Shown: in pieces, positions 34,633 through 43,198 of the stretch
How positions within the stretch are numbered: position 1 is the stretch's first letter
Layout of the letters: each line of letters opens with the position of its first letter
Program-made: the position numbers and the translations under genes
DNA from: DATCJY01 sp036562565
GTDB lineage: Bacteria > Bacteroidota > Bacteroidia > Flavobacteriales_D > Sanyastnellaceae
DNA: 64,000 nt
Reading direction: 5' to 3'
Assembly (NCBI GenBank): GCA_036562565.1
Contig: DATCJY010000018.1
Span: forward strand, 1-64,000
Notes under the pieces: generated by a model
What the model was told of the DNA's origin: nothing
What the model saw: only the letters and a program-made list of their open reading frames with translations
The model's database searches: none

Positions 34633-36318
34633 TTATCGAACAAGTTTCTTGTACTTGATGCGTGACGGGCTGACATCACCAAGGCGCTTGATTTTGTTCT
34701 CTTCATATTCGCTGAAGGTACCCTCAAAAAAATACACTTGGGAGTCACCTTCAAAAGCGAGAATGTGCGTACAAATGCGGTCAAGGAACCAACGGTCGTG
34801 GGAGATAACCACCGCACAACCTGCGAAATTTTGGATACCTTCTTCCAAGGCGCGCAAGGTGTTGACATCGATATCGTTGGTAGGCTCGTCCAGCAGCAAT
34901 ACGTTGGCCTCTGTCTTCAACGTCATGGCCAAGTGAAGGCGGTTGCGCTCACCACCGGAGAGCACGCCCACTTTCTTCTGTTGGTCGGCCCCTGCGAAGT
35001 TGAACTTGCTGCAATAGGCACGCGCGTTAATGGTTTGCCCACCTATTTCAATCACCTCGTTGCCACCGCTAATGACTTCATAAACGGTCTTATTGGGGTC
35101 GATATCCTTGTGGCGTTGATCCACATAACCAATCTTCACCGTTTCACCGATGCGGATGGTACCGGCATCAGGATTTTCCTCGTTCATAATCATGCGGAAC
35201 AAGGTGGTCTTACCCGCACCGTTAGGACCAATCACGCCCACGATACCGGCAGGAGGAAGTTTGAAGGTAAGGTTCTCTATGAGCAAGCGGTCTTCAAAGC
35301 CTTTGGTCACGTTGGTGAATTCAATCACATCGTTGCCTAGGCGCGGACCGTTCGGAATCGGAATTTCGAGCTTCGCTTCTTTCTCACGTTCGCCCTCACT
35401 CATCATTTTATCGTAGTTCTGCAAACGAGCTTTGTTCTTTGCATGGCGGCCTTTAGGATTGGTACGCACCCATTCCAACTCGCGCTCAAGCATCTTTCTG
35501 CGCTTGCTCTCGGCTTTCTCTTCTTGGGCCAAGCGTTTTGCTTTTTGCTCCAACCATGATGAGTAGTTGCCTTGATAAGGGATGCCTTCCCCTCTGTCGA
35601 GTTCCAAAATCCAACCCGCAACATTGTCAAGGAAGTAACGGTCGTGCGTTACGGCAAGTACCGTTCCTTTGTACTGGGCCAAGTGGTGCTCTAGCCATTG
35701 TACGCTCTCGGCATCCAAGTGGTTGGTAGGCTCATCCAGCAACAACACATCGGGCTGTTGCAACAAGAGGCGACACAAAGCCACGCGTCTTCTTTCACCA
35801 CCGCTAAGCACACCAATCTTTTGGTCTTCAGGCGGACAGCGCAACGCATCCATTGCAACGGAAAGCTTGGTGTCCAAATCCCAGCCGCCCAATGCTTCAA
35901 TTTTGTCCTGTGCGGCAGCTTGGCGGTTCATGAGTGACTCCATCTTCTCAGGGTCGTTGAGCACCTCCTCATCCATGAACATGGCATTGATTTCTTCATA
36001 TTCCTTCAATGCATCGGTAATAGGCTTCACGCCCTCTTCCACAACTTCGCGCACCGTCTTGTTGTCATCGAGCTCCGGCTCTTGCGGCAAGTAGCCCACG
36101 CTATAACCCGGGCTCCACACTACTTCACCTTGGTAGGACTGGTCCAAGCCGGCAATGATTTTCATCACCGTTGATTTACCGGCACCGTTCATACCCAGGA
36201 TACCAATTTTGGCACCGTAGTAGAAGCTCAAATAAATGTCTTTAATAATGTGTTTTCCGGTAGGTGTGTACTTGTTTACCCCCACCATGGAAAAGATAAT
36301 TTTCTTATCGTCACTCAT
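34633..36318 (-). CDS. ettA: Energy-dependent translational throttle protein EttA (ABC-F)
   Basis: A 561-residue soluble ABC-F ATPase that binds the ribosomal E site and gates entry of initiation complexes into elongation according to ATP/ADP ratio. Two ABC domains are complete: Walker A GMNGAGKST and GPNGAGKTT, signature LSGGERRR and LSGGERNR, Walker B LLLDEPTNHLD and LLLDEPTNDID. The linker contains the charged two-helix P-site interaction motif (ELEWVRTNPKGRHAKNKARL), and DVNTLRALEEGIQNF after the second Walker B is the EttA-specific pattern. A -7-like TATCTTCG (complement of 36347-36354) lies 29 bases before the ATG. Confidence 0.96.
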   Translation of the reverse strand: MSDDKKIIFSMVGVNKYTPTGKHIIKDIYLSFYYGAKIGILGMNGAGKSTVMKIIAGLDQSYQGEVVWSPGYSVGYLPQEPELDDNKTVREVVEEGVKPITDALKEYEEINAMFMDEEVLNDPEKMESLMNRQAAAQDKIEALGGWDLDTKLSVAMDALRCPPEDQKIGVLSGGERRRVALCRLLLQQPDVLLLDEPTNHLDAESVQWLEHHLAQYKGTVLAVTHDRYFLDNVAGWILELDRGEGIPYQGNYSSWLEQKAKRLAQEEKAESKRRKMLERELEWVRTNPKGRHAKNKARLQNYDKMMSEGEREKEAKLEIPIPNGPRLGNDVIEFTNVTKGFEDRLLIENLTFKLPPAGIVGVIGPNGAGKTTLFRMIMNEENPDAGTIRIGETVKIGYVDQRHKDIDPNKTVYEVISGGNEVIEIGGQTINARAYCSKFNFAGADQQKKVGVLSGGERNRLHLAMTLKTEANVLLLDEPTNDIDVNTLRALEEGIQNFAGCAVVISHDRWFLDRICTHILAFEGDSQVYFFEGTFSEYEENKIKRLGDVSPSRIKYKKLVR

Positions 36319-36470
36319 GTCTTTCTCCCCCTTTTAATAGGGCGGGCGAAGATAGCGACAGATAAGCGAAGAGAGAAGCAGGAAAAGCGAAAAGGGTGAG
36401 GCAATGCCTGCGATGAATAGAAAAGTTTTATGCACGTTGCCGTTGGTTTTCTGCTCGTGGCATTACTCCC

Positions 36471-36478
36471 TAATTTCG
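36471..36478 (+). promoter_or_regulatory. -7-like box before the hotdog thioesterase
   Basis: TAATTTCG differs from TAnnTTTG at one base and ends 5 bases before the ATG at 36484. This again gives a very short leader and supports this ATG over one in frame at 36430. Confidence 0.4.
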
Positions 36479-36483
36479 CCCCC

Positions 36484-36894
36484 ATGGATGAGAAGCTCAA
36501 GCAAGTGAATGCCTACAGCGAGAAAACCCTCATGGGAGCATTGGGCATCGTGTTTACGAAGTTGGAAAAAGGATACATCGAAGCAACGATGCCGGTGGAT
36601 CATCGCACGCATCAGCCCTATGGCTTGTTGCACGGAGGCGCAAGTGCCGCTCTGGCGGAAACCATTGGCAGCTACGGCTCTCATCTGCTGGTGGAAGAAG
36701 AAGGCGGCATCTGTGTGGGCGTGGAGCTCAACATCAACCACATCAAGAGCAAGAAGAGTGGCACGGTAACGGGCAAAGCCAAAATCCTGCACGAAGGCCG
36801 CAGCTCACATGTGTGGAGCATCGAGATTGTGGATGAAGAAACCAACCTCATTGCAATCAGTCGCTTGACGGTGATGGTGAAAAGAAAGAAATGA
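36484..36894 (+). CDS. Hotdog-fold acyl-CoA thioesterase, probably DHNA-CoA hydrolase
   Basis: A 136-residue single-hotdog thioesterase of the PaaI/EntH/YdiI type. HQPYGLLHGGASAALAETIGS holds the catalytic pattern (LLHGG-x(6)-E), followed by VGVELNINHIKSKKSGTVTG. The gene overlaps the isochorismate synthase gene downstream (ATGATGA), which in Bacteroidota usually belongs to menaquinone synthesis; the YdiI/MenI class hydrolyses 1,4-dihydroxy-2-naphthoyl-CoA. That assignment rests on gene order. A longer in-frame start at 36430 is rejected because the promoter-like box lies inside it. Confidence 0.83.
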   Translation: MDEKLKQVNAYSEKTLMGALGIVFTKLEKGYIEATMPVDHRTHQPYGLLHGGASAALAETIGSYGSHLLVEEEGGICVGVELNINHIKSKKSGTVTGKAKILHEGRSSHVWSIEIVDEETNLIAISRLTVMVKRKK

Positions 36895-37847
36895 TGCCCA
36901 CTGAAGAGATAGAGCAATTGATAGCAAGCAGCAAGCCGTTTGCGCTGTGCGCCTTGCCCGGTGAGCCACACGTGCAGGTCTTTGACGTGTGGAAAGATGA
37001 CAGGCTATACAACCATGAAGGCCACGCATTTATCATCATGCCTGAAAGTGAAGGCCACTTCTCACAGCCGCAAAACATCACCACCGAAGAAGAGCACCAC
37101 CGCATGGTGACAGCTGCTGTTGCGGCAATTCAAGCAGGACAGCCGAAGAAGGTTATTATCTCCACCATCAAGCATGTGGCGCGCACGGCCGATTCCCTTG
37201 CCCACGTATTTGAAAAGCTGCTCGCCACCTATCCCACCGCATTTCGGTACCTGTTGCATCATCCTGTTTACGGCACATGGGCGGGAGCCAGTCCGGAGCT
37301 ATTGCTCCGGAAAGAAGGCACGCACTACTCCACCATCGCGCTGGCCGGTACGGTAAAAACCGAAGCAGGCCAAGCCCCTGTGTGGAACGAGAAGCTGATA
37401 GAAGAACAAGCCATAGTCACGCGCGGCATCACCACGCACCTTGAAGGCATCGGTGTAAAAGACATCCAAGTATCGCCCGTGCATAACCACCAAGCCGGCC
37501 CCGTTACCCACCTCAAGACCGATATCGCATTTGATTCGGAAATCCACCCTGCAAGCATCGTCAGCGCGTTGCACCCCACTGCTGCGGTGTGTGGCTATCC
37601 CAAAGCTGAAGCCATGCAGCTCTACCGCACGCTAGAACAACACGCCAGAAGGCTCTACACGGGATACCTTGGTATTGAACGCCCAACAGGATTTGCCTAC
37701 TTCGTGAACCTGCGCTGCATGCAAATCTTTGATGACCACTTTGAGCTGCATGTGGGCGGTGGTATCACAGCCGCATCCATCGCAAAAGAGGAATGGACGG
37801 AAACCGAGAACAAGGCGGAGGTGATGAGAAGGGTGATTGGCAGCTAG
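36891..37847 (+). CDS. menF: Isochorismate synthase (chorismate-binding enzyme)
   Basis: A 318-residue chorismate-utilising enzyme that would isomerise chorismate to isochorismate for menaquinone. The C-terminal catalytic domain is intact: KVIISTIKHVAR, ASPELLLRKEGTHYSTIALAGT, the VSPVHNHQAGPVTHLKTDI region, LHPTAAVCGYPKAEAM, and the Mg2+-binding E-x-x-x-GYLG and LHVGGGITAAS. The N-terminal domain is shorter than in E. coli MenF (about 430 residues), as usual in Bacteroidota. Two start codons are possible, 36891 and 36894; both overlap the thioesterase stop. Anthranilate or aminodeoxychorismate synthase is less likely because no amidotransferase partner is near. Confidence 0.85.
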   Translation: MMPTEEIEQLIASSKPFALCALPGEPHVQVFDVWKDDRLYNHEGHAFIIMPESEGHFSQPQNITTEEEHHRMVTAAVAAIQAGQPKKVIISTIKHVARTADSLAHVFEKLLATYPTAFRYLLHHPVYGTWAGASPELLLRKEGTHYSTIALAGTVKTEAGQAPVWNEKLIEEQAIVTRGITTHLEGIGVKDIQVSPVHNHQAGPVTHLKTDIAFDSEIHPASIVSALHPTAAVCGYPKAEAMQLYRTLEQHARRLYTGYLGIERPTGFAYFVNLRCMQIFDDHFELHVGGGITAASIAKEEWTETENKAEVMRRVIGS

Positions 37848-38291
37848 GGAATGGATGCTTGGTACATGGCGTTACCGTGTCACAAAGGTGCTTTGCTAAG
37901 ATAGTTACCGATGATAGCAACAATTTCACTCCGCCACACCGGACTTGTTTCAGCGCCATAAATAAAACTGCCCCCCCCTCCGAAAAACGACCTATCTTTT
38001 AGCAAAAGAGACCTATCTTTTAATAAAAGAGACCTATCTTTTGACAAAAGAGACCTATCTTTTAAGAAAAGAGACCACACTTTTCGGATTAAAACGCTCA
38101 TAATCAAACCACTCTATTTTCTCACTCGTGAAACGAAGTAGCTGATTGTAAATTTCTTCCACTTTCAGCAGACAATTCCCCCGGCCCCACGTTCAGAATG
38201 GAACCGACCTTGGCCGCCAGTCAAATATCCTTGTGCGAACATGACCGGCCCATCCCCTATCTTCGACACCATCACAACAACAGCACAATAA
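37848..38291. other. 444-base noncoding region before the P-type ATPase
   Basis: No supported gene. It contains a run of eight C (37971-37978), then 21-bp tandem repeats (37989-38087), then 200 bases of unique sequence that probably holds the promoter of the ATPase gene; TATCTTCG at 38259-38266 is a one-mismatch -7 box. A 75-codon minus-strand frame through the repeats is a by-product of a repeat unit divisible by three. Confidence 0.6.
37989..38087. repeat. 21-bp tandem repeat array, each unit a potential hairpin
   Basis: Four units start at 37989, 38010, 38031 and 38052, with a degenerate fifth at 38073. The consensus is GACCTATCTTTTannAAAAGA; only the two or three bases after TCTTTT vary (AGC, AAT, GAC, AAG). 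Adjacent units place AAAAGA and TCTTTT six bases apart around GACCTA, so each junction can fold into a 6-bp stem. There are no unique spacers, so it is not a CRISPR array. Confidence 0.9.
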
Positions 38292-40814
38292 ATGCCCCAA
38301 AACATACCTCAAGAGCTATTGGGACTTTCAGACGCAGAGCTGGAGCGCTCACGCGATACTTACGGCTATAATCAGAGTGCGGGTCTGAAGAAGAGTGCAT
38401 GGTACACGATGGTGTTGGATATCCTCAAGGAGCCGATGCTGTTGTTGCTCATGGCCGTTACCATTATATATGTCATCGTGGGCAATTACTCCGAGGCCCT
38501 GTTCATGCTGGGGGCGATTGTTGCCGTATCGGGCATTTCGTTTTATCAAGACAACCGCAGCAAGAAAGCCTTGGAAGCGTTGGAGAAACTCAACGAACCG
38601 CTGAGCACCGTTATCCGCAACGGCCGGGCGGTGCAGATACCCACACGCGAAATTGCCGTGGGTGATTTGTGTGTCATTGAAGAAGGCAAGATGATCAATG
38701 CCGATGGCGAGATTGTGCACAGCAATGACTTCTCGGTCAATGAAGCTTCGCTCACGGGCGAGAGCTATTCGGTTTACAAAGGTGCCGATACCGAAGACCG
38801 CAAGGTGTACAGCGGCACGTTGGTCGTGTCAGGGCTTGCAGTGTTCCGAGTAGAACACATCGGCAGTGAGACCAAGCTCGGCAAGATTGGTCGCTCCATT
38901 CACGGCATCAAGGAAGAGGCCTCGCCTTTGCATGTGCAGATTACGCGTTTTGTGAAGTGGATGGCCGTGATAGGCATTGCCGTGTTCCTCCTAGTGTGGG
39001 GCTTCAGCTATATGCAAACGGGACATCTGATGGACAGCCTGCTTGCGGGGCTCACACTGGCCATGTCCATCTTGCCTGAAGAGATTCCTGTGGCGTTCAC
39101 CACCTTCATGGCGCTGGGCGCATGGAAGCTCATGCAACAAGGCATCATCATCAAGCGCAGCAGCGTGGTGGAAACATTGGGCAGCACCACTGTTATCTGC
39201 ACCGATAAGACCGGAACCATTACCGAGAACTCCATGCGCCTCCACGCGCTATACAGTTATAAGAGCGATAAAGTATTTCAATCAACGGAATTTAATTCGC
39301 CAGAGCTTGCCGAATTAATACAATATGCCATGTGGAGCAGCGAGCCGGTACCGTTTGACCCGATGGAAAAAACACTCCATCAGGTGTATGAGCAAACACA
39401 GGCCAACGACCAACGCCAGGCCTTCCACATGATTCATGAATATCCGCTGGAAGGCAAGCCGCCCATGATGACCCACCTCTTTGAGGATGCAGCGGGCAAC
39501 AGGATAGTGGCAGCAAAAGGCGCACCTGAGGCGCTGATGGAAGTATCACACCTCTCCGGCAGCGAGAAAGAAAAGTTGCGCAAATACATCCAAGACTTTG
39601 GCAAGCAAGGCTACCGGCTGCTGGGGGTGGGCAAATGCCTCTTCACCGGCAATGATTTCCCGGCCAAGCAACAAGATTACCGCTTTGAGTTCTTGGGCTT
39701 CACGGTGTTCTATGACCCGCCAAAGCAAGGCATACAAAATGTGTTCAGACAAATAGACCAAGCAGGCATCAAAGTAAAAGTGATAACGGGCGACAATGGC
39801 GATACCACCAGTGCAATAGCCCGGCAAGCAGGCATTATCAATGATTCCCCTGCCGTGAACGGTGCGGACATTGTAAGGCTATCGCAAGAAGAATTAATTA
39901 AATTAACGGGAAAAACAACGCTGTTTACGCGCATGTTTCCGGAAGCCAAACTCGCCACCGTCAACGCATTAAAACAAAACGGTGAAGTAGTGGCCATGCT
40001 TGGCGATGGCGTAAATGATGCGCCTGCACTCAAAGCCGCGCACATTGGTGTGGCCATGGGCAACAAAGGCACCGAGATAGCGAAAGCCGCAGCCCTCATG
40101 GTCATTACCAATGACGACTTGGGCAAACTCATCACCGCCATTGCAGCAGGAAGACGCATCTATGCGAACATTAAGAAAGCAATTCAATACATCATCTCCA
40201 TTCACATTCCAATTATACTCACCGTTTCATTGCCGGTGATTTTGGGTTGGATTTACCCGAATATATTCACTCCCGTGCACGTGATATTCTTGGAACTCAT
40301 CATGGGCCCCACCTGCTCCATCGTTTATGAAAACGAACCGATGGAGAAGAACACCATGTTGCAACCACCGCGCAAAATGACCGACACCTTCCTCAACTTC
40401 CGGGAACTCGGCATCAGCATCCTACAAGGTTTGGTGATTACCGCAGGCGTATTGTTTGTTTATCAAGATGCCGTGCACCAAGGTCAAGATGAGCAGACCA
40501 CAAGGGCAATGGTCTTCACTACGCTCATCTTCTCCAATGTATTTTTGTGTCTGGTAAATCGCTCGTTCGTTTACAGCGTGTTTGACAGTATGAAGAACCA
40601 CAACAAGCTGTTCCCGCTGGTGATTGGAATAACGCTTGCACTGCTGTTTATTATTCTCTATGTACCGCAAGTGGCCGCGTTCTTCAAAGTGGAAAGCCCA
40701 AGCATACAACAACTTGGTCTCTCCATCTTGGTTGCCGCTATAGCCGTTTTATGGTTTGAGGTATATAAAGCAATTAAATACGCATCCGTGCGAAAGCAAA
40801 ATTCAGCACATTAA
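38292..40814 (+). CDS. P-type cation-transporting ATPase (P2-like)
   Basis: An 840-residue inner-membrane ion pump. Actuator motif SLTGES, phosphorylation site CTDKTGTIT (Asp305), nucleotide-domain KGAPE, hinge GDGVNDAPALKAAHIGVAMG and about ten hydrophobic segments are all present, with no N-terminal heavy-metal (CxxC) domain. The membrane motif before the phosphorylation site is LPEEIPVAF, not the PEGLP of calcium pumps or CPC of copper pumps, placing it in a branch whose ion is undefined; Ca2+, Mn2+ or Mg2+ are guesses. The cytochrome b gene follows 43 bases later. Confidence 0.9.
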   Translation: MPQNIPQELLGLSDAELERSRDTYGYNQSAGLKKSAWYTMVLDILKEPMLLLLMAVTIIYVIVGNYSEALFMLGAIVAVSGISFYQDNRSKKALEALEKLNEPLSTVIRNGRAVQIPTREIAVGDLCVIEEGKMINADGEIVHSNDFSVNEASLTGESYSVYKGADTEDRKVYSGTLVVSGLAVFRVEHIGSETKLGKIGRSIHGIKEEASPLHVQITRFVKWMAVIGIAVFLLVWGFSYMQTGHLMDSLLAGLTLAMSILPEEIPVAFTTFMALGAWKLMQQGIIIKRSSVVETLGSTTVICTDKTGTITENSMRLHALYSYKSDKVFQSTEFNSPELAELIQYAMWSSEPVPFDPMEKTLHQVYEQTQANDQRQAFHMIHEYPLEGKPPMMTHLFEDAAGNRIVAAKGAPEALMEVSHLSGSEKEKLRKYIQDFGKQGYRLLGVGKCLFTGNDFPAKQQDYRFEFLGFTVFYDPPKQGIQNVFRQIDQAGIKVKVITGDNGDTTSAIARQAGIINDSPAVNGADIVRLSQEELIKLTGKTTLFTRMFPEAKLATVNALKQNGEVVAMLGDGVNDAPALKAAHIGVAMGNKGTEIAKAAALMVITNDDLGKLITAIAAGRRIYANIKKAIQYIISIHIPIILTVSLPVILGWIYPNIFTPVHVIFLELIMGPTCSIVYENEPMEKNTMLQPPRKMTDTFLNFRELGISILQGLVITAGVLFVYQDAVHQGQDEQTTRAMVFTTLIFSNVFLCLVNRSFVYSVFDSMKNHNKLFPLVIGITLALLFIILYVPQVAAFFKVESPSIQQLGLSILVAAIAVLWFEVYKAIKYASVRKQNSAH

Positions 40815-40857
40815 AACAGCTTTAAAACCAACACTATTTTTTATTGAATTAAATAAG

Positions 40858-41442
40858 ATGGAAAACAGAACCTATTCATCTATTTACCGCATCATGCACT
40901 GGGCCATTGCGTTGTGCATGCTAGCCCTTTTGCTCACTGTTTTTCTGCGACTCACTTGGCTCAACAAAGACCATGTGGCCGATATTATTCAGAATTATAT
41001 GTCCGGCACGGACAAACCCATGACACGTGAAGAAGCCATAACACTTGCCAAACAAATTCGCAAGCCCATGTGGAACTGGCACTTGTATCTTGGTTATGTG
41101 CTCAGCGGCTTGTTCCTCATCCGCCTTACTCTCCCCCTCTTCGGCCGCATGAAGTTTGCAAATCCGTTCAACAAGCAACTATCAGCCAAAACAAAATTTC
41201 AGTACTGGGTATATATCGTGTTCTATATCGGTGTGGTGACGACCTTGGTCACCGGATTGATTATGGACTTTGGCCCCAAGACCATGAAGAAACCCATGGA
41301 GACCATACACGTGCTTTCACTTAATTATTTAATTCCCTTTCTCATACTCCATTTGGGCGGAGTATTGCTGGCGGAGTTCACCAAGCAACCGGGAATTATT
41401 TCAAGGATTGTAAGAGGGGAAAAACAACAAGAGAACGGGTAA
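40858..41442 (+). CDS. Cytochrome b561-type di-heme membrane protein
   Basis: A 194-residue integral membrane protein with four or five helices. Histidines suited to b-heme ligation occur in IYRIMHWAIALCML, MWNWHLYLGYVLSGLFLI and LIPFLILHLGGVLLAEF, the pattern of the cytochrome b/b6 (Ni-hydrogenase/formate-dehydrogenase b561) group. Electron donor and acceptor are unknown. The ATG at 40858 is preferred because a longer in-frame start falls in the ATPase gene. It may be co-transcribed with the ATPase; a functional link is not obvious. Confidence 0.83.
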   Translation: MENRTYSSIYRIMHWAIALCMLALLLTVFLRLTWLNKDHVADIIQNYMSGTDKPMTREEAITLAKQIRKPMWNWHLYLGYVLSGLFLIRLTLPLFGRMKFANPFNKQLSAKTKFQYWVYIVFYIGVVTTLVTGLIMDFGPKTMKKPMETIHVLSLNYLIPFLILHLGGVLLAEFTKQPGIISRIVRGEKQQENG

Positions 41443-41459
41443 GCCACTGCTTCACGCTC

Positions 41460-41690
41460 TCACACACTTTTCACTGAAATAATCTTTACGGGACAAGCCT
41501 TAGCGGCTTTCTCGCAGGTTTCGAGTGCTGCATGTTGCGGAGTTTTGAAGGTGTGAAAACCTTTTTTCTCCTGCGATTTGAGCAATACCGATTTGCCGTC
41601 CTTCTTGGACATCCGAAAGTATTCGGGTGCAAATTCTTCGCAGTAGTTACAGCCTATGCACTTATCCCTTTGCAGTGTGATGATAACCAT
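41460..41690 (-). CDS. [4Fe-4S] ferredoxin
   Basis: A 76-residue ferredoxin. The cluster ligands are CIGCNYC near the N-terminus and the Cys of ACPVKII near the C-terminus, giving one [4Fe-4S] cluster; a further Cys in ETCEKAAKA may form a disulfide as in other monocluster ferredoxins. The ATG overlaps the stop of the U32 gene by one base (TAATG), so translation is coupled, suggesting that it donates electrons to, or helps mature, that Fe-S protein. Confidence 0.9.
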   Translation of the reverse strand: MVIITLQRDKCIGCNYCEEFAPEYFRMSKKDGKSVLLKSQEKKGFHTFKTPQHAALETCEKAAKACPVKIISVKSV

Positions 41691-42934
41691 TATGCTTTGA
41701 TCACTTTATAGAGCTTATCGGAAGGACGTACTTTGAAATTGGTTTTGAATGCCACCACATCGGCTTTTTCAGCTTGTGAAGCGCCTTCTTTATTCTCCAC
41801 CACCATTTCCTCTACCACCAATTCTTGAGAGCCCGTGGTAGGACCTTGGATGAGAACGGTATCACCCACTTTGAGGTCGTGGCTTTCAATTAAGAACTCA
41901 GCCACTTCAATTTTGGAGAAGTACTTGGTGTTTTTACCGATATAGATTTTCTTCTGTGTGGCAATGGAACCCGGAGTAGGTGTCCACTCGCCCAGTTTTT
42001 GACCAAGATAATAGCCTGACCAGAAGCCGCGGTTGTAAACGGTTTTGAGTCGTTCCATCCAGCCGGCAACTTTCTCCCGGTTGTAAGTGCCATCAGCCAC
42101 GGCATCCAAGGCTTCGCGGTAGCACTTGGTAACAGTGGCCACGTATTCAGGTGCCTTGCCTCTGCCCTCGATTTTCAAAACCTTGATACCGGTATCCACC
42201 ACTTGGTCCAAAAAATCGATGGTACACAAATCTTTTGGAGACATGATGTACTCGTTATCAATCTCCATTTCGAAACCCGATTCTTGGTCGATAACCGTGT
42301 ATTTCTTGCGGCAATTTTGCTTGCATGCACCTCTGTTGGCCGATGAGTTGTGCGAGTGCAGACTCATGTAGCATTTACCTGAAACGGCCATGCACAATGC
42401 ACCATGCCCAAAAATTTCAATCTCCACCAATCTGCCGGAAGGGCCTTTTACTTGTTCCTTTTCAATCTGTGAACAAATCTTCTTCACCTGATTGAGGCTT
42501 AGCTCACGGCTCAATACCATGGTATCGGCAAACATGGCGTAGAACTTCACCGTTTCGATATTGGTGATATTGACCTGTGTGGAAATATGCACCTCCATCC
42601 CGATTTGTCGTGCGTAGGCAATCACCGCTTGGTCCATGGCAATCACGGCTGTGAGGTCGGCTTCCTTTGCTTTGTTGAGCAAGGTTTTGACAATGGACAA
42701 ATCGTGGTCATAAATAATGGTGTTCAGGGTCAGGTAGGTACGCACGCCCTTCTCCTTGCATCTGCGAGAAATTTCAGGCAAGTCCTCAAGTGTAAAATTC
42801 ACGGTAGAACGCGCACGCATATTGAGCTGTTCTACACCGAAATACACCGAGTCGGCCCCATTGTCAATCGCAGCCTGCAACGAAGCGAAATCCCCTGCAG
42901 GACTCATCAACTCTACCTTTGATTGTGAAATCAT
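41690..42934 (-). CDS. Peptidase U32 family protein, probably tRNA wobble-uridine hydroxylation (TrhP-like)
   Basis: A 414-residue TIM-barrel-like protein of family U32. VELMSPAGDFASLQAAIDNGADSVYFG opens the domain; GHGALCMAVSGKCYMS and NRGACKQNCRKKY supply four conserved cysteines likely to hold an Fe-S cluster; a C-terminal beta domain (KVGDTVLIQGPTTGS) follows. Characterised relatives (TrhP, formerly YegQ) install 5-hydroxyuridine at tRNA position 34 using prephenate, while others were called collagenases. Start 42934 is chosen since GGTAAAGGG precedes it and the 44 in-frame codons upstream do not look like protein. Coupled to a ferredoxin. Confidence 0.85.
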   Translation of the reverse strand: MISQSKVELMSPAGDFASLQAAIDNGADSVYFGVEQLNMRARSTVNFTLEDLPEISRRCKEKGVRTYLTLNTIIYDHDLSIVKTLLNKAKEADLTAVIAMDQAVIAYARQIGMEVHISTQVNITNIETVKFYAMFADTMVLSRELSLNQVKKICSQIEKEQVKGPSGRLVEIEIFGHGALCMAVSGKCYMSLHSHNSSANRGACKQNCRKKYTVIDQESGFEMEIDNEYIMSPKDLCTIDFLDQVVDTGIKVLKIEGRGKAPEYVATVTKCYREALDAVADGTYNREKVAGWMERLKTVYNRGFWSGYYLGQKLGEWTPTPGSIATQKKIYIGKNTKYFSKIEVAEFLIESHDLKVGDTVLIQGPTTGSQELVVEEMVVENKEGASQAEKADVVAFKTNFKVRPSDKLYKVIKA

Positions 42935-43198
42935 CCCTTTACCCAAATTTGGTGCAAGTTTAAAAACTTTTATCGCCACGTTGGATGCATTAGAAATACT
43001 TAAGAACCGTCCTTTGCGCAGATGCAGTGTATCACTCGGACAGAATCCATCGTTGCCTAGCCACACCGCTGGTTCAATGATATAATTAAATGGTTGGGTG
43101 AGAGTGCATGGAGGTTCTCCATTTATTTCATGGATTTAGATATCATCATACAAGTTCTCCTTCGTTGATATTTGTGCGGCTTTACAACAGGCCTGTTT

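Noticed and set aside
34738..35340. 200-codon plus-strand frame opposite ettA
   Set aside because: It is a shadow of the second ABC domain, with no recognisable domain.
37989..38087. Possible CRISPR array
   Set aside because: Units are directly adjacent with only 2-3 variable bases; there are no spacers and no cas genes in the window.
37880..38107. Minus-strand frame of 75 codons with a seven-residue repeat (KDRSLLL)
   Set aside because: The repeat unit is 21 bases, divisible by three, so any frame through it is periodic; there is no promoter or conserved start, and the frame runs over the C8 tract.
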